Below, piece by piece: positions 44,649 to 52,666 of a stretch of 64,000 bases of DNA. The stretch is from Bosea sp. (in: a-proteobacteria). Its GTDB lineage: Bacteria; Pseudomonadota; Alphaproteobacteria; Rhizobiales; Beijerinckiaceae. The notes under the pieces were generated by a model, which worked only from the letters and a program-made list of their open reading frames with translations, did no database searches and was not told where the DNA came from. The DNA is taken from NCBI RefSeq assembly GCF_023953965.1, contig NZ_JAMLIX010000001.1:1860501-1924500 (forward strand), read 5' to 3'. The position numbers and the translations under genes were made by a program. Within the stretch, counting starts at the first letter, position 1. Every line of letters begins with the position of its first letter.

Positions 44649-45208
44649 CCCATGACCGCCAGCGCCTGATGGAGGGCCTCGTTGCCCTCGTCCTGTTCGG
44701 GCTGACGATTCCGGCCGCCAACTGGATGATCGGCAATGCCGGCACGACCTGCGTGCCGGGCGGCCCCTGCCTCGTCCCGGTCTGGCCGGGGATCATGGCG
44801 CCGAGCGGCGTCGTGATGGTGGGTCTTGCCCTGGTGCTGCGCGACATCGTCCAGCGCCGCCTCGGCGCGCTCGCCGGGCTTGGCGCCATCGCGGCCGGCA
44901 CGCTGATCTCGGCCGTGCTCGCGCCGGCGGCGATCGTGCTCGCCTCGGCGGCCGCCTTCCTGTTGTCGGAGCTCGCCGATTTCGCCGTCTACACGCCGCT
45001 GCAGCGGCGCCGCTTCCTCACCGCCGTCTTCGCCTCGGGCGTGATCGGGCTTGTCGTCGACAGCCTCGTCTTCCTGCATCTGGCCTTCGGCAACCTGGAT
45101 TTCCTCGCCGGCCAGATCCTCGGCAAGGCCTGGATGGTGCTCATCGCCTTGCCGCTGATGCACCTCCTGCGCCGCCGCGACGAGCGCCTGGGCCTGGCGG
45201 CGGCCTGA
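44645..45208 (+). CDS. VUT family permease, probable queuosine-precursor transporter
   Basis: 187-residue polytopic protein with about six helices of the VUT/YhhQ family (DUF165), whose E. coli member imports preQ0/preQ1. Segments: LVALVLFGLTIPAANWMIG, MAPSGVVMVGLALVLRDIVQRRLG, SELADFAVYTPLQRR and GVIGLVVDSLVFLHLAFG. It is translationally coupled to queC (ATGA overlap), which strongly supports a queuosine-precursor salvage role. Direction and substrate are inference. Confidence 0.85.
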   Translation: MTHDRQRLMEGLVALVLFGLTIPAANWMIGNAGTTCVPGGPCLVPVWPGIMAPSGVVMVGLALVLRDIVQRRLGALAGLGAIAAGTLISAVLAPAAIVLASAAAFLLSELADFAVYTPLQRRRFLTAVFASGVIGLVVDSLVFLHLAFGNLDFLAGQILGKAWMVLIALPLMHLLRRRDERLGLAAA

Positions 45209-45214
45209 ACGGGG

Positions 45215-45243
45215 TTGAGGTTACGGCGGTTTTCGCCTATGAG
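45215..45243 (+). promoter_or_regulatory. Putative sigma-70 promoter for rplY
   Basis: TTGAGG (45215-45220), 17-bp spacer, TATGAG (45238-45243). This is close to the alphaproteobacterial housekeeping consensus and lies seven bp after the preceding stop codon. It predicts a transcript start near 45250 and a leader of about 90 nt for rplY. The same -10 hexamer and spacing occur before petA. Confidence 0.5.
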
Positions 45244-45295
45244 CAGCCACGCGTTCGGCTGACACCCTTGGAGGCTCTGAACGCGGGAAGCCGAT

Positions 45296-45313
45296 GGCCG
45301 CCACGAGGCGGCC
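45296..45313 (+). promoter_or_regulatory. Hairpin in the rplY leader
   Basis: GGCCGCC (45296-45302) and GGCGGCC (45307-45313) form a perfect 7-bp GC stem with ACGA as loop, 29 nt before the rplY start codon. Ribosomal-protein leaders often fold to bind the protein they encode, and L25 autoregulatory leaders are described in gammaproteobacteria. Here the role is inferred only from position. Confidence 0.35.
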
Positions 45314-45342
45314 TTGTCATTTACCAGTCAAGGACATCCAAC

Positions 45343-45960
45343 ATGACCGCCGTGAAGCAAATCGAGGCTTCGGCGCGCGCACAGGTCGGCAAGGGGGCCG
45401 CCCGTGCCGTTCGCCGCGAGGGCCGCACACCTGCCGTGATCTATGGCGGGGGCGCCGCTCCCGAAGCCATCGCGCTCGATGCCAACAAGACCCGCCAGCT
45501 GATTTTCGGCGGCCATTTCCTGACCACGATCTTCGAGATCGACGTCGCCGGCAAGAAGCAGCGCGTCATCCCGCGCGACTACCAGCTCGACCCGGTCAAG
45601 GATTTCCCGATCCATGTCGACTTCCTGCGCATCGCCAAGGGCCAGACCGTGACGGTCCAGGTCCCGATCCACGTCGTCGGCCAGGATGCGAGCCCGGGCA
45701 TCAAGAACGGCGGTCTCGTCCAGCTCGTCGAGCACGCGCTCGAGATCACCGTCGAGCCCGACAGCATCCCGGCCGCCTTCGAGGTCTCCGTCGCCGGCCT
45801 GAACATCGGCGACCAGGTCGAGGCCAAGGCGATCGCGCTGCCGGCCGGCGCCAGGCTGACCGTCGGCTCGGACGCGACGATCGTCACGATCGCCCCGCCG
45901 ACCGTCGACGCAGAGCCCGAAGCCGCGGCGGAAGCCCCGGCCGCCGAAGCCAAGGCCTGA
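45343..45960 (+). CDS. rplY: 50S ribosomal protein L25 (CTC type)
   Basis: 205-residue L25/general-stress-protein CTC type, binding 5S rRNA in the large subunit. N-terminal L25 domain: KGAARAVRREGRTPAVIYGG, ending with KDFPIHVDFLRI. A beta TL5/CTC C-terminal domain follows (VVGQDASPGIKNGGLVQLVEH, EVSVAGLNIGDQV) and an acidic Ala/Glu tail. AAGGA lies before the ATG. It precedes pth, the classic rplY-pth-ychF order. Confidence 0.95.
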   Translation: MTAVKQIEASARAQVGKGAARAVRREGRTPAVIYGGGAAPEAIALDANKTRQLIFGGHFLTTIFEIDVAGKKQRVIPRDYQLDPVKDFPIHVDFLRIAKGQTVTVQVPIHVVGQDASPGIKNGGLVQLVEHALEITVEPDSIPAAFEVSVAGLNIGDQVEAKAIALPAGARLTVGSDATIVTIAPPTVDAEPEAAAEAPAAEAKA

Positions 45961-46006
45961 GGAAGCGGCGCCGGCCGGCGCCCCCTCCCTTCGCAACGAC
46001 GAGACG

Positions 46007-46031
46007 AGACGGCCGGGCTTCCCGGCCGTCT
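46007..46031 (+). terminator. Strong hairpin between rplY and pth
   Basis: AGACGGCCGGG (46007-46017) and CCCGGCCGTCT (46021-46031) form a perfect 11-bp stem with a CTT loop, 46 bp after the rplY stop codon. Only a short T-poor tail (TGCT) follows, so termination may be partial and pth may still be read through. Confidence 0.65.
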
Positions 46032-46063
46032 TGCTATGGCGCACCTGCCCGCCGGAGCTCCGC

Positions 46064-46678
46064 ATGCTGATCTTCGCCGGCCTCGGCAATCCCGGAGGGC
46101 GCTATGCCCGCAACCGGCACAATATCGGCTTCATGGCCGTTGACGCGATCGCGCGCGCGAACCGCGCCTCGCCCTGGCGCGCCCGCTTCCAGGCCGAGAC
46201 TTGCGAGGCGGCGATCGGGGCCGAGAGGGTCATCCTGCTCAAGCCGCAGACCTATATGAACGAATCCGGCCGTGCGATCGGCGAGGCCGCGCGCTTCTTC
46301 AAGATCGCGCCCGCCGATGTCGTCGTCTTCCATGACGAGCTCGACCTCGCCCCGGCCAAGCTCAGGGTCAAGCTCGGCGGCGGCAATGCCGGGCATAACG
46401 GCCTGCGCTCGACCACCGCCGCCATCGGCAACGACTATCGCCGCGTGCGCATGGGCATCGGCCATCCCGGCCTGAAGGAGCTGGTCCACGGCTATGTCCT
46501 CAGCGATTTCGGCAAGGCCGAGCAGCCCTGGGTCGAGGATCTGTGCACGGCCTGCGCCGATCATGCCGCGCTGCTGGCCGCCCATGACGACCCGGGCTTC
46601 CAGAACAAGGTGCACCTTTTCATGGAGGCGCGCGGCCACGGCGCGGTGAAGCGGCTGGGCGAAAAGAGCGACGGCTAG
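46064..46678 (+). CDS. pth: Peptidyl-tRNA hydrolase
   Basis: 204-residue Pth, recycling peptidyl-tRNAs. Motifs: FAGLGNPGGRYARNRHNIGF (catalytic His in RHNIGF, about 20), KPQTYMNESG, FHDELDL and GGGNAGHNGLRS. A typical MGIGHP segment follows. The C-terminal part closes normally, so the gene is complete. Essential in most bacteria. Confidence 0.96.
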   Translation: MLIFAGLGNPGGRYARNRHNIGFMAVDAIARANRASPWRARFQAETCEAAIGAERVILLKPQTYMNESGRAIGEAARFFKIAPADVVVFHDELDLAPAKLRVKLGGGNAGHNGLRSTTAAIGNDYRRVRMGIGHPGLKELVHGYVLSDFGKAEQPWVEDLCTACADHAALLAAHDDPGFQNKVHLFMEARGHGAVKRLGEKSDG

Positions 46679-46799
46679 AACGGTCCCGTCCGGCAGGCGG
46701 CCATCTTGTCTTTATCTCCGCCCGCCGCCAATAAGGCGCGGACGCTTTTAAGGCCGCCGCGCAGGCATGCGGCGAGGCCATCCAACGGAACAGGCAATC

Positions 46800-47897
46800 A
46801 TGGGCTTCAAATGCGGAATCGTCGGCCTGCCGAATGTCGGCAAGTCGACCCTCTTCAACGCGCTGACGCAAACCGCCGCGGCGCAGGCCGCCAACTACCC
46901 GTTCTGCACGATCGAGCCCAATGTCGGCGACGTCGCCGTCCCGGACCCGCGGCTGGAACAGCTCGCGACGATCGCCGGCTCGAAGGAGATCATCCCGACG
47001 CGGCTGACCTTCGTCGATATCGCAGGGCTGGTGCGCGGCGCCTCGCGCGGCGAGGGGCTCGGCAACCAGTTCCTCGCCAATATCCGCGAATGCGACGCCA
47101 TCGCCCATGTCGTGCGCTGCTTCGAGGATGGCGACATCACCCATGTCGAGGGCAGGATCTCGCCCGTCGACGACATCGAGACGATCGAGACAGAGCTGAT
47201 GCTGGCCGATCTCGACAGCCTGGAAAAGCGGGTCGTCCCGCTGGAGAAGAAGGCCAAGTCCGGCGACAAGGAGGCCAAGGAGGCGGCCGATCTGATGAAC
47301 CGCTGCCTCGCCTTGCTGCGCGAGGGCAAGCCCGCCCGCCTCGTTGAGCTTTCGGCCGAGGAGCGGCGCCCCTTCGCACTGCTCGGCCTGCTCTCCTCGA
47401 AGCCCGTGCTCTATGTCTGCAATGTCGAGGAAGCCGCCGCCGACAAGGGCAACGCCTTCTCCGAACTGGTGAAGAAGCGCGCCGCCGGGGAGGGCGCCGT
47501 CGCGGTCGTGGTCTCGGCCAAGATCGAGAGCGAGATCGCCGTGCTGCCGCCCGAGGAGCAGACCGACTATCTCGAGGCCGTCGGCCTCGCCGAGCCTGGC
47601 CTCAACCGCGTCATCCGCGCCGGCTACGACCTGCTCCATCTCGTGACCTACTTCACCGTCGGCCCGAAGGAGGCCCGCGCCTGGACGATCGAGAAGGGCA
47701 CCAAGGGGCCGCAGGCCGCCGGCGTCATCCATACCGATTTCGAGAAGGGCTATATCCGCGCCGAGACCATCGCCTATGACGACTACATCGCCCATAAGGG
47801 CGAGGCGGGCGCGCGCGAGGCGGGCAAGTTCCGCCTCGAGGGCAAGGACTACGTCGTCGCCGACGGCGACGTGCTGCATTTCCGCTTCGCCACCTGA
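46800..47897 (+). CDS. ychF: Redox-regulated ATPase YchF (Obg family)
   Basis: 365-residue YchF/OLA1-type P-loop protein that prefers ATP. The G1 motif is GLPNVGKSTLFNALT with QAANYPFCTIEPNVG (switch I). FVDIAGLVRGASRGEGLGNQFL covers G3. A coiled-coil arm follows (LDSLEKRVVPLEKKAKSGD). The NxxE-type specificity motif is YVCNVEEAA instead of NKxD. The C-terminal TGS domain is KEARAWTIEKGTKGPQAAG. It associates with ribosomes and modulates oxidative-stress responses. Confidence 0.95.
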   Translation: MGFKCGIVGLPNVGKSTLFNALTQTAAAQAANYPFCTIEPNVGDVAVPDPRLEQLATIAGSKEIIPTRLTFVDIAGLVRGASRGEGLGNQFLANIRECDAIAHVVRCFEDGDITHVEGRISPVDDIETIETELMLADLDSLEKRVVPLEKKAKSGDKEAKEAADLMNRCLALLREGKPARLVELSAEERRPFALLGLLSSKPVLYVCNVEEAAADKGNAFSELVKKRAAGEGAVAVVVSAKIESEIAVLPPEEQTDYLEAVGLAEPGLNRVIRAGYDLLHLVTYFTVGPKEARAWTIEKGTKGPQAAGVIHTDFEKGYIRAETIAYDDYIAHKGEAGAREAGKFRLEGKDYVVADGDVLHFRFAT

Positions 47898-47912
47898 GGA
47901 AGCGTTCCGGCC

Positions 47913-48926
47913 ATGAGGTATTTCGAGGATTTCATGCCGGGCACGCGCGGGCGCTCGCGCAGCCTCACCGTCTCGCAGGGCGATATGCTCGCCTTCGCCA
48001 CGCGCTATGACGCGCAGCCGTTCCATGTCGATCCGGTAGCCGCCGAGGCGAGCTTCGTCGGCCGGCTGATCGGCTCGGGCTGGCACAGCTGCGCGCTGAT
48101 GATGCGGCTGGTGGCGGAGGACTTCCTGCTCGACGCCGCCAGCATGGGCGCGCCGGGCATCGAGGAGGTCAAGTGGCTGCGCCCCCTGCTACCCGGCGAC
48201 AGCGTCGGCATCCGCTACGAGGTCATGGAGAGCAAGGCGTCGCGCTCGCGCCCCGAGATGGGCCTCGCGCTCTTCCGGCTGGCGCTCGTGAACCAGCGCG
48301 ACGAGCCGGTGGTGGAGCAGACCAACTGGGTCATGTTCGGCCGCAAGGGGTCCGGCACCGTGCCGCTGCCGGCCGGCGACTGGCTCAGGCATGCGCCGCA
48401 TTACGAGCGCCCGGCCGTCGAGAGCCCGCTGGAGGCGCCTTCGGCGCCGCCGATGCCGCTGCGCTACTTCGAGGAGATGACAGTCGGCGACAGCCAGGAG
48501 CTCGGCAGCTTCGTCTTCACGCCCGACGAGATCCTCGCCTTTGCCCGCAGCTTCGATCCGCAGCCCTTCCACATGGACGAGGCGGCGGCGCGCGCGAGCT
48601 CCTTCGGCCGGCTCGTCGCCTCCGGCTGGCATACGGCCGCGGTCTGGATGGCCTGCATGGCCACGCAACGCAAACGCCAGGCGGCGGCGACACCGGGGCG
48701 CCCGGTGCGGCTCGGCCCTTCTCCGGGCTTCAGGAATCTGCGCTGGTCGAAGCCCGTCTTTGCCGGGGACCGCATCACCTATCGCTCGCGGATCGTCGAC
48801 AAGCGCGAGAGCGCCTCGCGGCCGCAATGGGGGCTGTTGTTCCACCACAACACCGGCACGAACCAGCATGGCGAGCAGGTCTTCAGCTTCGACGGCTGTG
48901 CTTTCGTCGAGCGAGATTCCGGCTGA
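47913..48926 (+). CDS. Double-hotdog MaoC family dehydratase
   Basis: 337-residue protein consisting of two MaoC/(R)-hydratase-type hotdog domains (about 1-150 and 180-335). Each begins similarly (MRYFEDFMPGTRGRSRSLTV; LRYFEEMTVGDSQELGSFVF). Each carries the catalytic Asp/His box (RYDAQPFHVDPVAA; SFDPQPFHMDEAAA) and a GSGWHSCALMMRL or ASGWHTAAVWMAC helix. Both sites look intact. It probably hydrates enoyl-CoA substrates; the exact substrate is unknown. Starts 16 bp after ychF. Confidence 0.85.
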   Translation: MRYFEDFMPGTRGRSRSLTVSQGDMLAFATRYDAQPFHVDPVAAEASFVGRLIGSGWHSCALMMRLVAEDFLLDAASMGAPGIEEVKWLRPLLPGDSVGIRYEVMESKASRSRPEMGLALFRLALVNQRDEPVVEQTNWVMFGRKGSGTVPLPAGDWLRHAPHYERPAVESPLEAPSAPPMPLRYFEEMTVGDSQELGSFVFTPDEILAFARSFDPQPFHMDEAAARASSFGRLVASGWHTAAVWMACMATQRKRQAAATPGRPVRLGPSPGFRNLRWSKPVFAGDRITYRSRIVDKRESASRPQWGLLFHHNTGTNQHGEQVFSFDGCAFVERDSG

Positions 48927-48933
48927 GACTGCC

Positions 48934-49578
48934 TCAGCCGAGCTTGCCGTAGCCGGCGAACCGGGCGGCGACGCGCTCCATTTCCGCGGCATCGAGGATG
49001 ACCGGATCGAGTCCCGCCGCCAGGATGTCGAGATACTGCCCCGCCAGGTTCTCGACCTCGGCCACGATCGCATGCGCGCCCGCAAGCGACTGGCCCAGCG
49101 CGATCACGCCGTGATTGGCGAGGAGCACGGCCTTGCGACCCTGAAGCCCCTTCACCGCGTTGGCGGCGAGCTCCGGCGTGCCGAAGGTGGCATAGTCGGC
49201 GCAGCGCACATCGGCGCCGCCGCACAGCGCGATCATGTAGTGGAAGGCGGGGATGCCGCGCCGCGTGCACGAGAGGGCCGTGGCGCGCGGCGAATGGGTG
49301 TGCACGATCGCCTGCGCGTCCGGCCGCGCCCGATAGATCGCGACATGGAAGGGCCATTCCGAGGACGGCTTGCGAGCGCCTTCCAGGACGGTGCCGTCGA
49401 GCGAGAGAGAGATCAGGTCCTCCGGCGTCGTCTGCGCATAGGGCAGGCCCGAGGGCGTGATCAGGAGCCCCTCGCCGAAGCGGGCCGAGACATTGCCCGA
49501 TTTCGACGGGCAGAATCCCGCCCGGTCGATCGCCTGCGCGACCGCGACGATGTCCTGCCGCAGCTCCATTTCGCTCAT
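48934..49578 (-). CDS. Class II aldolase/adducin family protein
   Basis: 214-residue zinc aldolase of the L-fuculose-phosphate aldolase type. Zn ligands: HTHSP and LLANHGVIAL. The catalytic acid is in RKPSSEWPFH, and substrate-phosphate contacts are in SKSGNVSAR and ITPSGLPY. Length matches FucA-type enzymes. It probably cleaves or epimerises a phosphorylated sugar; the pathway is not evident from neighbours. It converges on the MaoC gene with 7 bp between. Confidence 0.88.
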   Translation of the reverse strand: MSEMELRQDIVAVAQAIDRAGFCPSKSGNVSARFGEGLLITPSGLPYAQTTPEDLISLSLDGTVLEGARKPSSEWPFHVAIYRARPDAQAIVHTHSPRATALSCTRRGIPAFHYMIALCGGADVRCADYATFGTPELAANAVKGLQGRKAVLLANHGVIALGQSLAGAHAIVAEVENLAGQYLDILAAGLDPVILDAAEMERVAARFAGYGKLG

Positions 49579-49652
49579 GTCCTGCCCCTGCGTTGCGCGA
49601 GCCGGCCGCGCCGATGCCCGATGATGCGCCCGCACGGGCGGCCCGCCAATGA

Positions 49653-49678
49653 AAAAGGCCCCATCGGCGGGGCCTTTT
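49653..49678 (-). terminator. Rho-independent terminator of the petABC operon
   Basis: AAAAGGCCCC (49653-49662) and GGGGCCTTTT (49669-49678) pair perfectly around ATCGGC. On the minus strand the stem is followed by a run of T (49652-49656), a classical intrinsic terminator 23 bp after the petC stop codon. In plus orientation it also has T-rich flank, so it could act both ways. Confidence 0.85.
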
Positions 49679-49700
49679 CCGAAAGCGATCTCAGGCCGCC

Positions 49701-50582
49701 TCAATGGGCCGGCGAGCCGTCCGGCATGCGCGACCAGACCTTCTTCTTGGTGTAGTAGAGCAGGAAGGCGAAGATGATGAGGAACCCCATCACCTGCAGG
49801 CCGATGCGCTTGCGCTGCTCCAGATGCGGCTCCGCCATCCACATCATGAAGGCGGCGATGTCGCGGGAATACTGGTCGACGGTCTCCGGCGCCTGCGGCT
49901 GGCCGTCCTCCCCCTTCGGATACTCGACCTGCCCGTCGGAGAGCGGCGGCGGCATCGCGATCAGATGGCCGGGCATGTACTCGTTGTAGTGCTGCCCGGG
50001 CAGGAGCTCGGGGAAGCCGGCCGGCGGGTCCTTGTAGCCGACCAGCAGGGCATGGATGTAGTCCGGCCCCTGCTCCTGATACTGGGTGAAGATGTCGAAG
50101 ACGAAGGTCGGGAAGCCGCGGGTATAGGTGCGGGCCTTGGCCAGCACCGAGAAATCCGGCGGATAGGCGCCGCCCTGGGCCGCGCGGGCGGCCTGCTCGT
50201 TCGGGAACGGCGAGGGGAAGCGGTCGGCCGGGCGGCCGGGCCGCTCGAACATCTCGCCTTCCTCGTTGGGGCCGTCCTTGATCTGGTAGGTCGCGGCGAG
50301 CGCGGCGATCTGCCCGGTCGTGAATTCCGGGCCGCCGCGCTCCGACAGGTTGCGGAAGGCGACGAGGCTGGCGCCGTGGCAGGCGGCGCAGACCTCCTTG
50401 TAGACCTTGAAGCCGCGCTGGAGCTGAGCCCGGTCGTAGGTGCCGAGCGGCCCGGAGAACGACCAGTTCAGCGATGGCGGCCTGGGGCCGCCCTCGGCGG
50501 CCTCGGCCGCCGGCTGGAAGAGCGCCAGGGAGAGGCCGGCGGCGAGCCCGGTCAGGGCGAGACGAAACGCGGTTGTGCTCAT
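49701..50582 (-). CDS. petC: Cytochrome c1 of the bc1 complex
   Basis: 293-residue cytochrome c1, carrying electrons from the Rieske centre to cytochrome c. Signal peptide at 1-29 (LTGLAAGLSLALFQPAAEAAE). Haem c site CAACH at about 68-72. The axial Met is in EYMPGHLIAMPPPL. The C-terminal membrane anchor is GLQVMGFLIIFAFLLYYTKKKVW. Separate from cytochrome b, unlike the fused fbcH of Bradyrhizobium. 7 bp after petB. Confidence 0.95.
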   Translation of the reverse strand: MSTTAFRLALTGLAAGLSLALFQPAAEAAEGGPRPPSLNWSFSGPLGTYDRAQLQRGFKVYKEVCAACHGASLVAFRNLSERGGPEFTTGQIAALAATYQIKDGPNEEGEMFERPGRPADRFPSPFPNEQAARAAQGGAYPPDFSVLAKARTYTRGFPTFVFDIFTQYQEQGPDYIHALLVGYKDPPAGFPELLPGQHYNEYMPGHLIAMPPPLSDGQVEYPKGEDGQPQAPETVDQYSRDIAAFMMWMAEPHLEQRKRIGLQVMGFLIIFAFLLYYTKKKVWSRMPDGSPAH

Positions 50583-50589
50583 GGTCCCG

Positions 50590-51873
50590 TCAGCCCTTGA
50601 CGTTCGGTTCGGCGGCGATGGCGGTCGCGACGCGCGCCGCCGAACCGCCCTTGGCGGAAGCGAGCACGGCATCGGCGATCGAGGTCGGCAGCGCCTTCGG
50701 CCGCTCGAACAGGCCGACGATGAACAGCGCGATGAAGTAGCCGAAATACAGCGCGGTGAAGATCTGCGAGGCGATGACGTAGCCGCCCTCCGCCGGCATC
50801 GCGCCGAGATAGCCGAGCCCGATGCAGACCACCACGAAGGCCCAGAACAGCTGGCGCCCGATCGGCCGGTAGCTCATCGACTTGACCTTGGAGGTGTCGA
50901 TCCAGGGCAGGAAGGCGAGCACGACGATGGCCGAGCCCATGGCGATGACGCCGCCGAGCTTGTCGGGGATGGCGCGCAGGATCGCGTAGAACGGCAGGAA
51001 GTACCATTCCGGCACGATATGCGCCGGCGTCGCCGCCGGGTTCGCCGGGATGTAGTTGTCGGCATGGCCCATGAAGTTCGGCTGGTAGAACACGAACCAG
51101 GCGAACAGGATCATGAACACGACCATGCCGAAGATGTCCTTCACCGTCGCATAGGGCGTGAACGGCACGGTGTCCTTGTCGACGTTCTTCACCTCGACGC
51201 CGGTCGGGTTGTTCTGGCCGACGACGTGCAGCGCCCAGATGTGCAGCACGACGACGCCGAAGATCATGAAGGGCAGGAGGTAGTGCAGCGAGAAGAAGCG
51301 GTTCAGCGTCGGGTTGTCGACCGAGTAGCCGCCCCACAGATAGGTCACGATCGTCTCGCCGATCACCGGCAGGGCCGAGAACAGGTTGGTGATGACGGTC
51401 GCGCCCCAGAAGGACATCTGGCCCCAGGGCAGCACATAGCCCATGAAGGCGGTGGCCATCATCAGGAGGAAGATGACCACGCCGAGGATCCAGAGCACCT
51501 CGCGCGGCGCCTTGTAGGAGCCGTAATAGAGCCCGCGGAAGATGTGCACATAGACGGCGATGAAGAACATCGAGGCGCCGTTGGAGTGCAGGTAGCGCAT
51601 CAGCCAGCCATAGTTCACGTCGCGCATGATGTGCTCGACCGAGTTGAAGGCGAGCAGCGAGTTGGCCGTGTAGTGCATCGCCAGGATGATGCCGGTGACG
51701 ATCTGCGCCACCAGCATGAACACCAGGATGCCGCCGAAGGTCCACAGGTAGTTCAGGTTGCGCGGCACCGGATAGGACACCGCGGAATCATGGGTCAGCC
51801 GGATGATCGGCAGGCGCGCATCGAGCCAGCGTTCGAAGCCGGTCTTCGGGACGTAGGAACTGTGACCACTCAT
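50590..51873 (-). CDS. petB: Cytochrome b of the bc1 complex
   Basis: 427-residue cytochrome b with eight membrane helices. Haem-ligand His pairs are in LAMHYTANSLLAFNSVEHIM and RYLHSNGASMFFIAVYVHIF, and in SLHYLLPFMIFGVVVLHIWALHVVG. The Qo-site motif PEWYFLPFYAILR and GYVLPWGQMSFWGATVITNL are intact. The C-terminus has a short cytoplasmic extension. It forms the quinol-oxidising core with Rieske and c1. Confidence 0.97.
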   Translation of the reverse strand: MSGHSSYVPKTGFERWLDARLPIIRLTHDSAVSYPVPRNLNYLWTFGGILVFMLVAQIVTGIILAMHYTANSLLAFNSVEHIMRDVNYGWLMRYLHSNGASMFFIAVYVHIFRGLYYGSYKAPREVLWILGVVIFLLMMATAFMGYVLPWGQMSFWGATVITNLFSALPVIGETIVTYLWGGYSVDNPTLNRFFSLHYLLPFMIFGVVVLHIWALHVVGQNNPTGVEVKNVDKDTVPFTPYATVKDIFGMVVFMILFAWFVFYQPNFMGHADNYIPANPAATPAHIVPEWYFLPFYAILRAIPDKLGGVIAMGSAIVVLAFLPWIDTSKVKSMSYRPIGRQLFWAFVVVCIGLGYLGAMPAEGGYVIASQIFTALYFGYFIALFIVGLFERPKALPTSIADAVLASAKGGSAARVATAIAAEPNVKG

Positions 51874-51926
51874 GAAGAATGCCTCAAGGCTGTCTCATCT
51901 TGGCGGGGAAGCATCGGGCGCGTCGC

Positions 51927-52475
51927 TCAGCCGATCCGGATCTTGGTGTCGCCGGTGAAGGCGTAGGGCGGCACCGGCAGGTTGAGCGGCGCCGGACCCC
52001 TGCGGATGCGGCCCGAGGAATCGTAGTGCGAGCCGTGGCAGGGGCAGAACCAGCCGTCGAAATCGCCCTTCGGCTCGCCCGGCGCGTTGCCGAGCGGCAC
52101 GCAGCCGAGATGGGTGCAGTTGCCGTAGACGACGAGGAAGGGCTCGTGCCCGGGCTTGGTGCGCTCCTGGTCGGTCTGCGGGTCGCGCAGCGTCGCGACG
52201 TCGACCGCGAGCGCCTCCTGGACTTCCTTGCCGGTGCGATGGCGCACGAAGATCAGCTTGCCGCGCCAGAACAGCTTGATCGCCTGGCCTTCGGCGATGG
52301 GAGCGAGATCGACCTCGATCGGCGCGCCGGCAGCGACCGTCTGCGCGTCGGGAGCGAGCTGGCTGACCAGGGGAATGATGACAGCCCCGATGCCGACGGC
52401 GCCGGCGGCGCCGGTGGCGAGCATCAGGAAATCGCGGCGGGTTGTTCCGGTCGATGTATCGGTCGCGTGCGCCAC
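51927..52475 (-). CDS. petA: Rieske iron-sulfur subunit of the bc1 complex
   Basis: 182-residue Rieske protein. The twin-arginine motif TRRDFLML precedes the membrane anchor, as for Tat-inserted Rieske proteins. The [2Fe-2S] ligands are in GNCTHLGC and WFCPCHGSHYD, with the typical PAPLNLPVPPY afterwards. It starts at GTG with AGAGGA nearby. First gene of petABC, 53 bp before petB. Confidence 0.96.
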   Translation of the reverse strand: MAHATDTSTGTTRRDFLMLATGAAGAVGIGAVIIPLVSQLAPDAQTVAAGAPIEVDLAPIAEGQAIKLFWRGKLIFVRHRTGKEVQEALAVDVATLRDPQTDQERTKPGHEPFLVVYGNCTHLGCVPLGNAPGEPKGDFDGWFCPCHGSHYDSSGRIRRGPAPLNLPVPPYAFTGDTKIRIG

Positions 52476-52499
52476 GATCCAATCCTCTTACACGTCTTG

Positions 52500-52516
52500 C
52501 GAGCTGTAACAGCTCG
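52500..52516 (-). promoter_or_regulatory. Perfect 17-bp dyad in the pet leader
   Basis: CGAGCTG-TAA-CAGCTCG, a perfect 7-bp inverted repeat with a 3-nt centre, lies 25 bp upstream of the petA start codon. It is about 12-28 nt downstream of the inferred transcription start. This would be a natural operator or a 5' mRNA hairpin. The centre is too short for a stable RNA loop, favouring protein binding to DNA (inference). Confidence 0.45.
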
Positions 52517-52534
52517 AATTGATCGCCTCTCGCC

Positions 52535-52563
52535 CTCATAGGCGCGCGTCGCGCCCGCTGCAA
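52535..52563 (-). promoter_or_regulatory. Putative sigma-70 promoter of petABC
   Basis: On the minus strand TTGCAG (52558-52563), a 17-bp spacer and TATGAG (52535-52540). The position gives a leader of about 50 nt to petA. It shares the -10 and spacing with the rplY promoter. Confidence 0.5.
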
Positions 52564-52666
52564 TGCGGCGGTGCGTCACCTTCGGCTCTTTGACATGCAG
52601 ATTGGACGAAGTCTACTGTTGCGAGCGTGGCCGGCGCGCATGGCGCACAGGCGGCGGACGAAGACC

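Noticed and set aside
50440..51966. 508-codon plus-strand frame opposite petC/petB
   Set aside because: His/Asp/Arg-rich artefact opposite a cytochrome b with full haem and Qo motifs.
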